In this document: positions 21,091-30,106 of the stretch, in pieces
Numbering within the stretch: position 1 is the stretch's first letter
Layout of the letters: the number at the start of each line of letters is the position of its first letter
The notes under the pieces: model-generated
Seen by the model: the letters and a program-made list of their open reading frames with translations, nothing else
Database searches by the model: none
What the model was told of the DNA's origin: nothing
Assembly: GCA_964479625.1 (NCBI GenBank)
Contig: CAYZMS010000005.1
Span: 112,868-176,867, forward strand
From: CAYZMS01 sp964479625
GTDB lineage: Bacteria > Bacteroidota > Bacteroidia > Chitinophagales > Saprospiraceae
Length of the DNA stretch: 64,000 nt
Direction of reading: 5' to 3'
Translations under genes and position numbers: made by a program

Positions 21091-22134
21091 TTAAATGGAG
21101 GCAGTTCCCCTTTCTCCAAACACCTTGACCAGTTCGATCAGGAATCCAAAACGAGGATCTTTGGTGTACCCTTTTTTCCAGCGGGCATAAATTTGTTGTA
21201 GGATAACCCCGATCTTGAAACTTCCGAAAGCAAAGTAAAAATCTAGTGTTTTTAAGTCAAGACCGCTGCGTATGGCATAATGCTCGGCTAAAGCAGAGCG
21301 GTTGAGGTTTCCGGGCAACCAGGTTAAATTGGAAACGGCTACTATTCCTGGATTTACCTCTTCCGGCTCCACCCAATAGGCCAGGGTAGTGCCGAGATCC
21401 ATCAGGGGGTCTCCTACGGTGCACATTTCCCAGTCCAGTACTGCTTTGATATGTGAAGGTTGCTCGGGTTTGAGCACGAGGTTATCGTATTTGTAATCGT
21501 TGTGAATAAGACTTACTTGTTGACTTTCCGGGATCTGACCGGGTAACCAATCGGCCAGGGCATTCATACCCTCTACAGATTCTGTTTCTGCCTTGCGATA
21601 GCGTTTGATCCAGCCTTCTACCTGGCGTTGTACATAACCTTCTGGTTTACCGAGTTGGATAAGGCCCGACTGTTCGAGTTCCAGTCGGTGTAAGTCTGCC
21701 AGGTTATCGATCGCAGCCTTAGAGATAGCCTGCATCCGCTCAGGGGATAGGTTTAACCCCTTGGGTACCTGATTCCGAAGAATAAGACCATCAACACGTT
21801 CCATTAGATAAAAAGGAGCACCTATTATAGATTCATCCTGGCAATATATAAGGGGTTTGGGAATTTTCGGGTAGATTCCCTCCAGCATGTTTAATACGCT
21901 GAATTCCCGTCCCATATCATGGGCTGTCTTGATGTTGGCACCAAAGGGTGGGCGACGCAATACCAGATCCCCCAGATTAGTCTGAAGTAAATAAGTCAGG
22001 TTCGAATAGCCGCCGGGAAATTGCTTGACGACATCAATAGCAAGGAACCCCTCCAGGTTTTGCCGAAGATAATGGCTAAGCACCTCCCGGGGTAATTCCT
22101 CTCCCGCTCTGATGGATTTTGCTTCATCCTTCAT
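21091..22134 (-). CDS. phosphotransferase family protein (ACAD10/11-like kinase domain)
   Basis: The 347-residue protein has the aminoglycoside-phosphotransferase/choline-kinase fold: a Brenner-type catalytic motif HNDYKYDN followed by VLDWEMCTVGDPLMDLG, which supplies the metal-binding Asp. This subfamily is linked to acyl-CoA dehydrogenases; in vertebrate ACAD10/11 the two domains are fused and the kinase phosphorylates 4-hydroxyacyl-CoA. Here the dehydrogenase gene lies 6 nt upstream in the same operon, so a related role in hydroxy-acid breakdown is a reasonable inference. Confidence 0.82.
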   Translation of the reverse strand: MKDEAKSIRAGEELPREVLSHYLRQNLEGFLAIDVVKQFPGGYSNLTYLLQTNLGDLVLRRPPFGANIKTAHDMGREFSVLNMLEGIYPKIPKPLIYCQDESIIGAPFYLMERVDGLILRNQVPKGLNLSPERMQAISKAAIDNLADLHRLELEQSGLIQLGKPEGYVQRQVEGWIKRYRKAETESVEGMNALADWLPGQIPESQQVSLIHNDYKYDNLVLKPEQPSHIKAVLDWEMCTVGDPLMDLGTTLAYWVEPEEVNPGIVAVSNLTWLPGNLNRSALAEHYAIRSGLDLKTLDFYFAFGSFKIGVILQQIYARWKKGYTKDPRFGFLIELVKVFGERGTASI

Positions 22135-22140
22135 AGAGTA

Positions 22141-23352
22141 TTATTTATTGTGAAGGTTCAAGCCATATTGTCTGAGAACCTTTCGGGCAAGGGAAGCTTT
22201 ATGGGCTTCGTCCGGTCCATCGTAGATACGTGCGCCCCGCTCTTCCCGGTAGAAATAGGAAAGAATGGTATCATCGGTGACCCCAAGCGCCCCATGTACC
22301 TGGATAGCACGGTCCACCACCTTTTGCAGGATATTGGCCACAAAGAATTTGATCGTAGAAATTTCCGTAGCTGCGGCGCGTTGCCCGGATTCCTGGATCT
22401 TCAACGCCGTATGTAAGACCATTAAGCGCGCAGCGTCCACTTCGGCTCGGCTTTCGGCGATGAACCCCTGTATTAATTGTTTTTCTCCTAATTTAACTCC
22501 TTCAGCAATTTCCCGGGAGGCTGCTCTGCGGCACATTAGGTCCAGGGCTCTTTCACAGATGCCGATCCACCGCATGCAATGGTGAATACGACCGGGCCCC
22601 AAGCGTTCCTGAGCAAGTATAAAACCACCTCCCTCAGGTCCCAACCGATTGGCAACGGGTACCCGTACTTCCCTGTAACGAATTTCTCCATGGCTGTGCC
22701 AACCTTCTCCGGCATGGCCCATAACAGGTATGTTTCGAACTAATTCAAAGCCTGGCGTATCCGTAGGTACAATGATCATACTGGCCTGCTGGTAGGGGTC
22801 AGCTTCGGGGCGGGTCACCGCCATGACAATGGCGAAGGCCGCTTCATCTGCCGCAGTGGTAAACCATTTGTGACCATTGATCACATAATGGTCACCATCT
22901 CGCTCTGCGGTAGTAGACATTTTTACAGGGTTAGAACCCGCATGCTCCGGTTCGGTCATAGAAAAACAGGACCGGATGGTTCCCTCCAGCAAGGGTTGCA
23001 AAAATCGCTCCCGAATTCCCCCCGTTGCATAATGTGCCAGCAATTCAATATTTCCGGCGTCAGGAGCCTGACAGTTGAAGGTGAAATGACCAAAGGGGGT
23101 CCGCCCCAGGAGCTCACCCAACTGAGCTACCTCCATAAGGGTAAGGCCTGGGCCTCCCAGATCCTCTGGCAGGTAAGGATTCCAGGCTCCTATGCCCTTT
23201 ACCTTTTCTTTTTTATCTCTTAATACCCGCTCTGTCTCCTTAAATGGTTTTTTCAACCATTCACTCTCATAAGGATAAACCTCTTCTTCCAAAAACCCTT
23301 TAACCTTTGGATAAAGCGTTCGTAATCGATCTGTAGCGAAAATTTCCAGCAT
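22141..23352 (-). CDS. acyl-CoA dehydrogenase family protein
   Basis: A flavoprotein that desaturates acyl-CoA. The 403 residues include CFSMTEPEHAGSNPVKMSTTAERDGDHY-type substrate/FAD contacts, GHKWFTTAADEA, and the C-terminal QVHGALGVTDDTILSYFYREERGARIYDGPDE block typical of the ACAD10/11-like branch. It follows the CNNM-type gene by 11 nt and precedes the kinase-like gene by 6 nt. The chain-length or hydroxy-acyl preference cannot be read from sequence. Confidence 0.9.
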   Translation of the reverse strand: MLEIFATDRLRTLYPKVKGFLEEEVYPYESEWLKKPFKETERVLRDKKEKVKGIGAWNPYLPEDLGGPGLTLMEVAQLGELLGRTPFGHFTFNCQAPDAGNIELLAHYATGGIRERFLQPLLEGTIRSCFSMTEPEHAGSNPVKMSTTAERDGDHYVINGHKWFTTAADEAAFAIVMAVTRPEADPYQQASMIIVPTDTPGFELVRNIPVMGHAGEGWHSHGEIRYREVRVPVANRLGPEGGGFILAQERLGPGRIHHCMRWIGICERALDLMCRRAASREIAEGVKLGEKQLIQGFIAESRAEVDAARLMVLHTALKIQESGQRAAATEISTIKFFVANILQKVVDRAIQVHGALGVTDDTILSYFYREERGARIYDGPDEAHKASLARKVLRQYGLNLHNK

Positions 23353-23363
23353 GGGTTTTTGGT

Positions 23364-24425
23364 TTATTTATCCTTTTTTCTTTCCTCAAGGCGCTTTCGG
23401 GCCAACTCCTGCATGTCCGTAACATCATCAGACTCATCCACGATCTCTCTGCCCAGCAAGGTCTCGAAAATATCTTCCATCGTGACAAGGCCTACTAAAC
23501 TACCGTATTTATCCGTTACGATGGCGAGATGTTGTTGTTGAGAGATAAGGGTTTCGAATAAGGCAGGGAGGGTGGTCATTTGCTTAACTTCAAAAATGGG
23601 TTTTCGAAGATTAGATAAAGGGTCGTTTCCCTTTCCCTCAATGATCGAAGCCAGTACATCATCTTTTAAAACAAAGCCGGAAATGTGATCGGTGTGTTTT
23701 TCATAAATGGGGACTCTGGAAAAAGGCATTTTTTGCTGGGAGGCATAATAAGCCTGAATACTCATATTCTCATTGGCTAGGTGAATAACTATACGAGGGG
23801 TCATAATATCCTGAACCTTAATATTTTGAAAGCGCAAAAGGTTCTTGATTATATTCGACTCACTTTTCGCAAGAATGCCGTATTCCTCTCCGGCTTGTGT
23901 CATTGCTGCCAGGTCAGCGCGTTGTAAGACACTTTGCTTTTCATCATTTTTTACCAGACCGGTGATCTGTTGGCTTAGCCAGACAAATGGCCATAGTATG
24001 ATCACCAACAGGTTTAAAGATCGAATGGTAAAGGGGGCGAGACGCTTCCAAAAAGAGGCCCCTATGGTTTTTGGGATGATCTCCGAAAGGACAAGAATGG
24101 CCAGAGTCATCAAAGCCGCAATGACAGACTCAAAACTCAGGGAAAATGGACCAATGTGAAAATATCGCTCTCCGAACAAGGCTCCCGCCTGGGCTCCTAC
24201 TCCAATGGCACCTACAGTGTGTGCAATGGTATTAAGGGTTAAAATAGCGGAAAGAGGTTGGTCTATATCCTCTTTCATGTGTTCCATTTGTAATCCTAAC
24301 TTAGAGCCTTCCTGTTTTTTAATGTTGATATAAGAAGGCGTAATGCTTAGCAGTACAGCTTCCCAAATAGAACACAGGAAGGAAAACACTATAGATAAAG
24401 CAAAAAATAAAAGGAGTAGCCCCAT
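23364..24425 (-). CDS. CNNM/CorC-type transmembrane protein with CBS pair
   Basis: Family members are linked to divalent-cation (Mg/Co) efflux and are often labelled hemolysin-like. The 353 residues start with a DUF21 membrane domain (hydrophobic segments at about 1-22, 60-80, 95-120 and 130-155; landmark LVLSEIIPKTIG). Two CBS domains follow, from VQDIMTPR to GSLVGLVTMEDIFETLLGREIVDE. The C-terminal CorC/HlyC transporter-associated domain found in many relatives is absent. It is the first gene of the operon with the dehydrogenase. Confidence 0.88.
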   Translation of the reverse strand: MGLLLLFFALSIVFSFLCSIWEAVLLSITPSYINIKKQEGSKLGLQMEHMKEDIDQPLSAILTLNTIAHTVGAIGVGAQAGALFGERYFHIGPFSLSFESVIAALMTLAILVLSEIIPKTIGASFWKRLAPFTIRSLNLLVIILWPFVWLSQQITGLVKNDEKQSVLQRADLAAMTQAGEEYGILAKSESNIIKNLLRFQNIKVQDIMTPRIVIHLANENMSIQAYYASQQKMPFSRVPIYEKHTDHISGFVLKDDVLASIIEGKGNDPLSNLRKPIFEVKQMTTLPALFETLISQQQHLAIVTDKYGSLVGLVTMEDIFETLLGREIVDESDDVTDMQELARKRLEERKKDK

Positions 24426-24574
24426 TTAAAGTCTGATTGATCTGGAAAACTTTAAAATAGTAATTTTCGAAGCCCGGTGGCAGACTTGTCAGGATTTTAT
24501 GCATGGAGCAATAAAAAAAGGAGCAGTCTCAAAAGCCATTTTGACTTTTCCAATGGAAAAAAGAATTCTTATTT

Positions 24575-24611
24575 GACCGTCTCAAAGCGACGAAAAAACT
24601 TTGAGACGGTC
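24575..24611 (-). terminator. intrinsic terminator after the OmpA-type gene
   Basis: GACCGTCTCAAAG (24575-24587) and CTTTGAGACGGTC (24599-24611) form a perfect 13-bp stem. Read on the minus strand it lies 34 nt beyond the stop at 24645 and is followed by AAATAAGAATTCTTTTTT. A partial relative (GCAGTCTCAAAAGCCATT, 24523-24540) lies next to it. The loop resembles that of the terminator at 48283-48325. Confidence 0.7.
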
Positions 24612-24644
24612 TAGGTTTTGCTTGTTTCCACCCCCCCTTACCCT

Positions 24645-25565
24645 TTAATTACCATCTGCAGCGGGAGCCTGCAGCAATTCGAAAAACTGGTCCAGTCTAG
24701 GAGTGATGATAATCTCCGTACGTCGGTTCTCCTGGCGGCCGGCTGAGGAGTTGTTATCCGCTTTGGGAACAAATTCCCCACGACCGCCTGCGATCATCCG
24801 CTGGGGGTCTACGCTGTACCGATCCTGAAGCAAGCGCACCACAGAGGTTGCCCGCTTGACGCTCAGGTCCCAGTTGTCTTGCAAACACTCCGTCTTGATG
24901 GGAACACTATCGGTATGGCCTTCTACCAGAATCTCGATCTCATTGTGATCATTGATCACTCTGGCTACTTTACCGAGCACTTCTACCGCCCGAGAGGTAA
25001 TCTCGGAACTACCCGAGCGGAACAAGAGTTTATCGGAAATCGAAACGTAGACCACTCCCTTTCTGACCTCTACCTGGATATCCTCATCATTTACATCGGA
25101 CAGGGAGCGTTTCAGGTTCATAACCAATGCAAGATTGAGGGAGTCCTTGCGCTGAATGCTAGAGGTGAGATCCTGGATGTATTTATTCTGTTCATTAAGT
25201 GCTTCCAAGGATTGTTTAATGCTCTCCGCTCCGGATTTACTAATAACGGATAGGTCAGAAAGCCGATCCAGTAAGTTGGTGTTTGACCTTTGAAGGAATT
25301 CGAGTTGTTCCTTCAGTTGCTCCATTTGGGAGTCTTTATTTTGGAGGTCGGTTTCTCGGCCGGCCAGTTGAGTGCGTACATCGTTCAGGTGTCGATCGAT
25401 TTCAGCTTTGGCGGTTTCGCAGGCGCTTAATTCGGCTCGTAGATCATCAAGGCGTTGTTGGATGTCGGCGTTTTCTCCCTGTAGTTCGAGGTATTTTTTC
25501 TTACTAACACAGGAAGAGGAAGTTAGCATCAGGACTACAGCAAAAAGGCTGAAAAGATTTCTCAT
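24645..25565 (-). CDS. OmpA-family peptidoglycan-binding lipoprotein with coiled coil
   Basis: The signal ends in the lipobox-like TSSSC, suggesting an outer-membrane lipoprotein. Residues about 22-150 are heptad-rich coiled coil. Residues about 165-290 are an OmpA/MotB domain with ILVEGHTDSVP, NWDLSVKRATSVV and the RQENRRTEIIITP block that binds meso-diaminopimelate in the family. It probably tethers the outer membrane to peptidoglycan. It stands alone with its own terminator; 211 nt without a recognisable gene precede it. Confidence 0.9.
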   Translation of the reverse strand: MRNLFSLFAVVLMLTSSSCVSKKKYLELQGENADIQQRLDDLRAELSACETAKAEIDRHLNDVRTQLAGRETDLQNKDSQMEQLKEQLEFLQRSNTNLLDRLSDLSVISKSGAESIKQSLEALNEQNKYIQDLTSSIQRKDSLNLALVMNLKRSLSDVNDEDIQVEVRKGVVYVSISDKLLFRSGSSEITSRAVEVLGKVARVINDHNEIEILVEGHTDSVPIKTECLQDNWDLSVKRATSVVRLLQDRYSVDPQRMIAGGRGEFVPKADNNSSAGRQENRRTEIIITPRLDQFFELLQAPAADGN

Positions 25566-25776
25566 GTGTTTGGATTTGGTTTGTTCAATGTAATGATAAC
25601 GAATAGATTGGGATGTAAGTTAGTTTGAATTTGGTAACTCTTGTTCGCACCAAGGATTTAAGGGGGAAGCCGCTGATTTGGACTTTACTCTATCATAATT
25701 ATTGGACGAATTTTCCTCCTAAATTGTTGGTTAATTTTTAGAAAAAGCAGACCAGGCTTGTTAAATATAGCTTAAA

Positions 25777-27015
25777 CTAAAGCTGCTTAGAGGTCGGAAG
25801 ATCTTCGATCCGGGCTCCCTTTGATTGAACGAAGGCACCTTTTCTTCGGCCTTCTTTCCGGATCTCTATCCCTCTCCAGGATTCACCACAGGCATTATGT
25901 AAGAGGGCGTTTTCCAGCAAGGTAAGTTTACCCCCTGCTTCGATCCTGATCAGTGCACCCGGTGCCATGGAAATGCGGTTATTGATGATCAGGTGGGCGT
26001 CTTTTGCTATGAAAATATCGGACTCCAGGTCCTTTGCACCATTCCAGGTAATAGTGTCCCGGATCTCCAATTTCTTTTCCGGCTTGAATTCACACCATCG
26101 GGGCTCTAAAAAGGCTCGTACCCGGGCGTTGGTATCGGCCATTTTTTGCCGTACTCTACCTATCTGGCAGGGAGACCATGCATTTTGCAAGGCGTTGTCG
26201 CCCATGAAATTATTCGAAGCAGCGGTATCGCAGGGAGGTTTCCGGGAACGGTTCCAGCAAGGGTTTGGGTGTTTGGGGGTGTCCTCACAGCCGTCGTTTT
26301 GCCAGGCATGTGCCAGACCAAAGATATGTCCGATCTCATGGTTGAGAATGCCCCTGAACGTCCAGGGAGGTTGTTTGCTTTCGAACATACCCGCCATTTT
26401 AATGGAAGAGCCCAGAGCGACACCTACCCCTCCCGGTTTAAACCCAGGTTTTGCAACATCCTCCGGGAAAAAGGGCATGATGAAAATATTCAAAACAGTA
26501 TCCAATTGAATACCGTAGCGTTGAATAACGAGCCGGTCCCCAAGATTTCTACCCTGACCCTTATGCCGATAGAAACATAATGCATCGTCATAATGGAAAT
26601 AGATTCCATCATCTTCAGGATACCCTGGCCGGCCCACCACCTTATATTCGTAGCGAGGGGGGATTTTGGGAGGCGCCTTGGAATGGGGTAGCCAAAGCGC
26701 ATTATTCTCGCGAACATCCTTATTAGCAGAAGCCAGCAAGCCACGGATGAATTTCCGACCTTCTTCCTCCCTGAAATTTCGACTGCTATCCAAACTGTTT
26801 ATGAAATGAATATTCAGGCGTAAAATACGCTTGGGGCTTTCCTCCAGCCTGTTGGTATCCGGGATGTAGTCCAGGTAAGAAGGAGTAGTCGGAGGTATGG
26901 TCATTGCTGGTTGGCTGGGAGGGGGAAGACTATCTGCAAATAGTAAGAGACTGGCCGTTCTCGAGCTGCAGCCGGAAAGGAACAAAAAGATTAAAAAGAA
27001 AGGCAAGCACTTCAT
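25777..27015 (-). CDS. M43-type (pappalysin/cytophagalysin-like) zinc metalloprotease lipoprotein
   Basis: An envelope protease of 412 residues. ATG 27015 opens a lipoprotein signal with FLSGC (Cys16). A longer in-frame ORF reaching into the upstream gene is an artefact of that gene's repetitive Gly codons. The zinc site is HEIGHIFGLAH (226-236), a metzincin HExxHxxGxxH, and the Met-turn is NNFMGD (Met271). Paired Cys residues flank the site as in M43 enzymes. The tail (about 320-412) looks like a beta-helix fragment with no T9SS sorting domain. It is the last gene of the lemA-TPM-TPM operon, 1 nt after the second TPM gene. Confidence 0.82.
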   Translation of the reverse strand: MKCLPFFLIFLFLSGCSSRTASLLLFADSLPPPSQPAMTIPPTTPSYLDYIPDTNRLEESPKRILRLNIHFINSLDSSRNFREEEGRKFIRGLLASANKDVRENNALWLPHSKAPPKIPPRYEYKVVGRPGYPEDDGIYFHYDDALCFYRHKGQGRNLGDRLVIQRYGIQLDTVLNIFIMPFFPEDVAKPGFKPGGVGVALGSSIKMAGMFESKQPPWTFRGILNHEIGHIFGLAHAWQNDGCEDTPKHPNPCWNRSRKPPCDTAASNNFMGDNALQNAWSPCQIGRVRQKMADTNARVRAFLEPRWCEFKPEKKLEIRDTITWNGAKDLESDIFIAKDAHLIINNRISMAPGALIRIEAGGKLTLLENALLHNACGESWRGIEIRKEGRRKGAFVQSKGARIEDLPTSKQL

Positions 27016-27016
27016 A

Positions 27017-27817
27017 TTACCAACTTCCACCTGCACCACCACCCCCGAAACCACCACCACCAAACCCGCCGAAGCCGCCACCGCCGAAGCCGCCACCACC
27101 AAACCCGCCGAAGCCGCCACCACCACCTGGAATGACGATCCAACCTCCAGTGCGGGACCGACGGGACCGGGGGAAGGGACGTTGATCGTAATCGTATTTT
27201 CCACCACGGTAGTACCCGCCATCGTCATCGTCGTTATGACGATTGTTTACAACCGTAATGATAATGATGATAAGAATGATCAGAAAAATGACCAGCTCCG
27301 GTGGAATACCGCTACCCTGATCCAGGTCGTTTACATATTCTCCCGAGCCCAGCTGCATAATAATATCGGTAGCGCGGTTCAAGCCCTGGTAGTATTGTCC
27401 TTCCCGAAATGCAGGTGCTATGACATCCCGAACGATCCTGACGGCGTAGACGTCAGGTAGAAAGCCTTCAGCACCATACCCCGTTTGAATTCTGATCTGC
27501 CGCTCAGCCATGGCAACGTAGACCAGTACGCCATTATCACGTCCCTCTTGTCCAATACCCCATGCTTCAGCCAGGCGAATGCTGTATTCGAAAGGATCGT
27601 CCCCTTCCAGTGAACGTTCTATCGCCACAGCGATCTGGGTAGAAGTGCTATCATTATAGGCAACCAGTTTTCGTTCCAGGGCGTTCCGCTCAGCGGGAGA
27701 AAGTATATTCGCATAATCGGTAACGATAGTAGATGAACGGGGAGGAACCTCTTTTGCTTTTAAAGGAAAGGAAAGGAGGAAAAATAAGCTCAAAAACCCG
27801 ATACTGCGAATATTCAT
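27017..27817 (-). CDS. TPM-domain membrane protein with Gly-rich tail
   Basis: A 266-residue envelope protein. A signal peptide (1-21) is followed by a TPM domain (about 30-155; VTDYANILSPAERNALE, DNGVLVYVA, QIRIQTGYGAEG), one transmembrane helix (about 170-188) and a tail made almost entirely of Gly and Phe, ending AGGSW. TPM proteins are associated with LemA across bacteria, and lemA is upstream. Their role is poorly understood; the plant homologue works in photosystem II repair. Confidence 0.88.
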   Translation of the reverse strand: MNIRSIGFLSLFFLLSFPLKAKEVPPRSSTIVTDYANILSPAERNALERKLVAYNDSTSTQIAVAIERSLEGDDPFEYSIRLAEAWGIGQEGRDNGVLVYVAMAERQIRIQTGYGAEGFLPDVYAVRIVRDVIAPAFREGQYYQGLNRATDIIMQLGSGEYVNDLDQGSGIPPELVIFLIILIIIIITVVNNRHNDDDDGGYYRGGKYDYDQRPFPRSRRSRTGGWIVIPGGGGGFGGFGGGGFGGGGFGGFGGGGFGGGGAGGSW

Positions 27818-27915
27818 TAGAAATCTATTTCAGATAAGATAAATGCAATGGGGGTAGAGTACTAATCCCCGATGCATTTACCAGGAAGTCTGTATGATCA
27901 AGAACAACCAATGGA

Positions 27916-28347
27916 CTAACTGTAGGAAATATCGTCTTTCAATTCATTGATATCGTTCGCTTGGACGGGGAAAAACGTGCGTAGTTGGTCCCCAACCTGG
28001 GCAATCCCCTGGCAGAGGCCTGCTGCAAACTCTCCTTTTCGAAAGTAATCCTGCATTTCATTTCGAATGCTTTCCCAGAAGTCATCAGGGGTCTTTTGGT
28101 CGATCCCTTCGTCACCCAAAATGACAAACTTGCGCTCTTCGGGGACTAAGAAAAATAACACTCCCGTCCGACCGATGGTTTTGTGCATGCCCAGTCGGTA
28201 GAAGATCCGTTTGGCTTCCTCAAAAGGGGATTTATTCCCCAGCTTTTGCTGTATGTGTACCCGGATCTCACCGGAAGTGAGCGATTCCGCGGTTTGGATG
28301 GCCTGAATGATCTTTTTTTCCTCTTCTGGTTGGAACAACCGAATCAT
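27916..28347 (-). CDS. TPM-domain protein, short form
   Basis: A 143-residue protein consisting of a TPM domain without an obvious signal peptide: LTSGEIRVHIQ, RTGVLFFLVPEERKFVILGDEGI and FAAGLCQGIAQVG. It lies 8 nt downstream of lemA and 98 nt upstream of the Gly-rich TPM gene. The lemA-TPM-TPM arrangement is common in Bacteroidota. Confidence 0.85.
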   Translation of the reverse strand: MIRLFQPEEEKKIIQAIQTAESLTSGEIRVHIQQKLGNKSPFEEAKRIFYRLGMHKTIGRTGVLFFLVPEERKFVILGDEGIDQKTPDDFWESIRNEMQDYFRKGEFAAGLCQGIAQVGDQLRTFFPVQANDINELKDDISYS

Positions 28348-28355
28348 AAGCGCCT

Positions 28356-28946
28356 TTAATTAAAGTCTACCGTAGGAGCGTCTTGCGCATTATCAGAGGC
28401 TTCGAATTGCCCACGCTGATCGAAGCCGAACATGCCGGCGAACATACTGGTCGGGAACCGCCTGACGGTTTTATTGTAGTCGGTTACCACGTCGTTGTAC
28501 CGGTCCCTGGAAACTTTGATCCTGTTCTCTGTACCTTCCAATTGGGCTTGTAGGTCTCGAAACGATTGACTGGCCTGTAGTTCGGGGTAGCGCTCGGAGA
28601 CCATCATCAGCCGTGCCAAAGCAGAAGAAACCCCGGCCTGAGCTTCCTGGAACTCCTTTATCTGCTCAGGAGTTGCCTTGGAAGGGTCAATGGTAATATT
28701 GGTTGCCTTCGCTCGGGCTTCGGTAACAGCCGTGAGGGTTTCCTGTTCAAAATTAGCAGCTCCTTTTACGGTGTTTACGAGGTTGGGGATCAGGTCGGCC
28801 CGGCGCTGGTAGTCAGATTGTACCTTACTCCAGGCGTTTTCAACATCTTCATCTATACTGACGAGGCTGTTGTAAGTGCTACAACCTCCCAATAATACGA
28901 TCAGACCTAACACAATTAGGATAATAGAAAGTGTTAAGTTTTTCAT
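28356..28946 (-). CDS. lemA: LemA family protein
   Basis: A 196-residue protein with an N-terminal membrane anchor that may also be a lipoprotein signal (GGCSTYNSLV). The family core is VENAWSKVQSDYQRRADLIPNLVNTVKG, followed by long helices and YNDVVTDYNKTVRRFP. The role of LemA is not settled; it pairs with TPM proteins in envelope-linked operons. A weak -7 box (TAACTTTC, minus strand 28990-28983) lies 37 bp upstream. Confidence 0.93.
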   Translation of the reverse strand: MKNLTLSIILIVLGLIVLLGGCSTYNSLVSIDEDVENAWSKVQSDYQRRADLIPNLVNTVKGAANFEQETLTAVTEARAKATNITIDPSKATPEQIKEFQEAQAGVSSALARLMMVSERYPELQASQSFRDLQAQLEGTENRIKVSRDRYNDVVTDYNKTVRRFPTSMFAGMFGFDQRGQFEASDNAQDAPTVDFN

Positions 28947-29024
28947 TGCGTTGGTTTTTAGTGATTAATGCGGTGTTTTTTCGAAAGTTATTCTTTTTAC
29001 AGGACAATAGCAGTTCTTTTCTAC

Positions 29025-30104
29025 TTATTCATTCCGGATTAATCTCAGAAGCTGCTCAGCTGCATGAAAGGGGGAAATATTTCCCTGCAATACAGCCTGT
29101 CTGAGTTGTGGGAGCTTCTGTGCTACTGCATTCTGGCTGAAGAACCAGGATCGAAGTTCCCGATTTATGGTTTCATCCAACCAATAACGGGCTTGCTCTT
29201 TTCGCTTGGTCTGGAGACGGCCGTTTTCCGTCATGATTTGCCGGAACTGTTTTAGAATCTCCCAAACGGTATCGATACCCTTCCCAGTAGAGGAAGAGCA
29301 ACATTCTACGCGTGGAGACCATCCGTCCGGCCTCGGGGGGAACAAATGTAAAGCATTGCGATATTCCCGTTGGGCGATTTTTGCCAGCTGGGCTCGTTCT
29401 CCGTCTGACTTATTCACTATCAAGCTGTCAGCCATTTCGACTATACCTCTTTTAATCCCCTGCAATTCATCTCCTGCCCCGGGTAAAAGGAGCAAAAGAA
29501 AAAAATCGGTCATTGAATGTACGGCTAACTCGGATTGACCAACTCCTACGGTTTCCACCAGGATCAAGTCATAGCTTGCTGCTTCACAGAGAATGATCGT
29601 CTCCCGGGTTTGCTGCGCCACCCCACCTAAAGCATCACCGGCAGGAGAAGGGCGAATAAACACATCATGGCTATGGGATAAATACTCCATTCGGGTCTTA
29701 TCCCCTAAGATCGAACCCTGGCTCACCTGAGAACTGGGGTCAATTGCCAAAACGGCAATACGATGCCCCTCCTCTAACCCTTTTTTCCCTAGGGCCTCAA
29801 TAAAGGTACTTTTCCCGGCACCGGGAGAACCCGTAATCCCAATGCGGAAGGAGTTGCCACTAAAGGGCAGACAGGCATCAATGATGCCCCGGGCAAGTTG
29901 ACGATGATTGGCTGACCTGCTTTCGATCAAGGTGATCGCCTTACCCAGTGTGACGCGATTGCCTTCGCGAATTCCCTGAACATATTCCCTTACCGGTTTT
30001 AGTTGGCGTTGAGGCCTGTTGGCCAGGTAAGGATTGATACTGCCTGGACCCTTCACCCCCTTTCGAATAAGGGGTTTGACCTTATCTGGATTATCTTTCG
30101 CCAT
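29025..30104 (-). CDS. meaB: methylmalonyl-CoA mutase-associated GTPase MeaB
   Basis: A G3E-family GTPase that guards adenosylcobalamin loading of methylmalonyl-CoA mutase. It is 359 residues, with Walker A GSPGAGKST, LAIDPSS, LVETVGVGQSE (switch) and NKSDGERA (base recognition). It follows paaG by 2 nt, suggesting cotranscription. No mutase gene lies in the window. Linkage to phenylacetate genes makes sense because that pathway and propionyl-CoA breakdown both feed succinyl-CoA; this is inference. Confidence 0.92.
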   Translation of the reverse strand: MAKDNPDKVKPLIRKGVKGPGSINPYLANRPQRQLKPVREYVQGIREGNRVTLGKAITLIESRSANHRQLARGIIDACLPFSGNSFRIGITGSPGAGKSTFIEALGKKGLEEGHRIAVLAIDPSSQVSQGSILGDKTRMEYLSHSHDVFIRPSPAGDALGGVAQQTRETIILCEAASYDLILVETVGVGQSELAVHSMTDFFLLLLLPGAGDELQGIKRGIVEMADSLIVNKSDGERAQLAKIAQREYRNALHLFPPRPDGWSPRVECCSSSTGKGIDTVWEILKQFRQIMTENGRLQTKRKEQARYWLDETINRELRSWFFSQNAVAQKLPQLRQAVLQGNISPFHAAEQLLRLIRNE

Positions 30105-30106
30105 AT

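Noticed and set aside
27016..27228. Extended N terminus of the M43 protease (start at 27228)
   Set aside because: The extension is low-complexity Val/Ala/Ser read from the Gly-rich codons of the upstream gene; a perfect lipoprotein signal starts at 27015.
26897..27460. Plus-strand Pro/Thr-rich and Pro-rich open frames
   Set aside because: They are the antisense of the Gly-rich TPM tail; the low-complexity GC-rich repeats keep all frames open.
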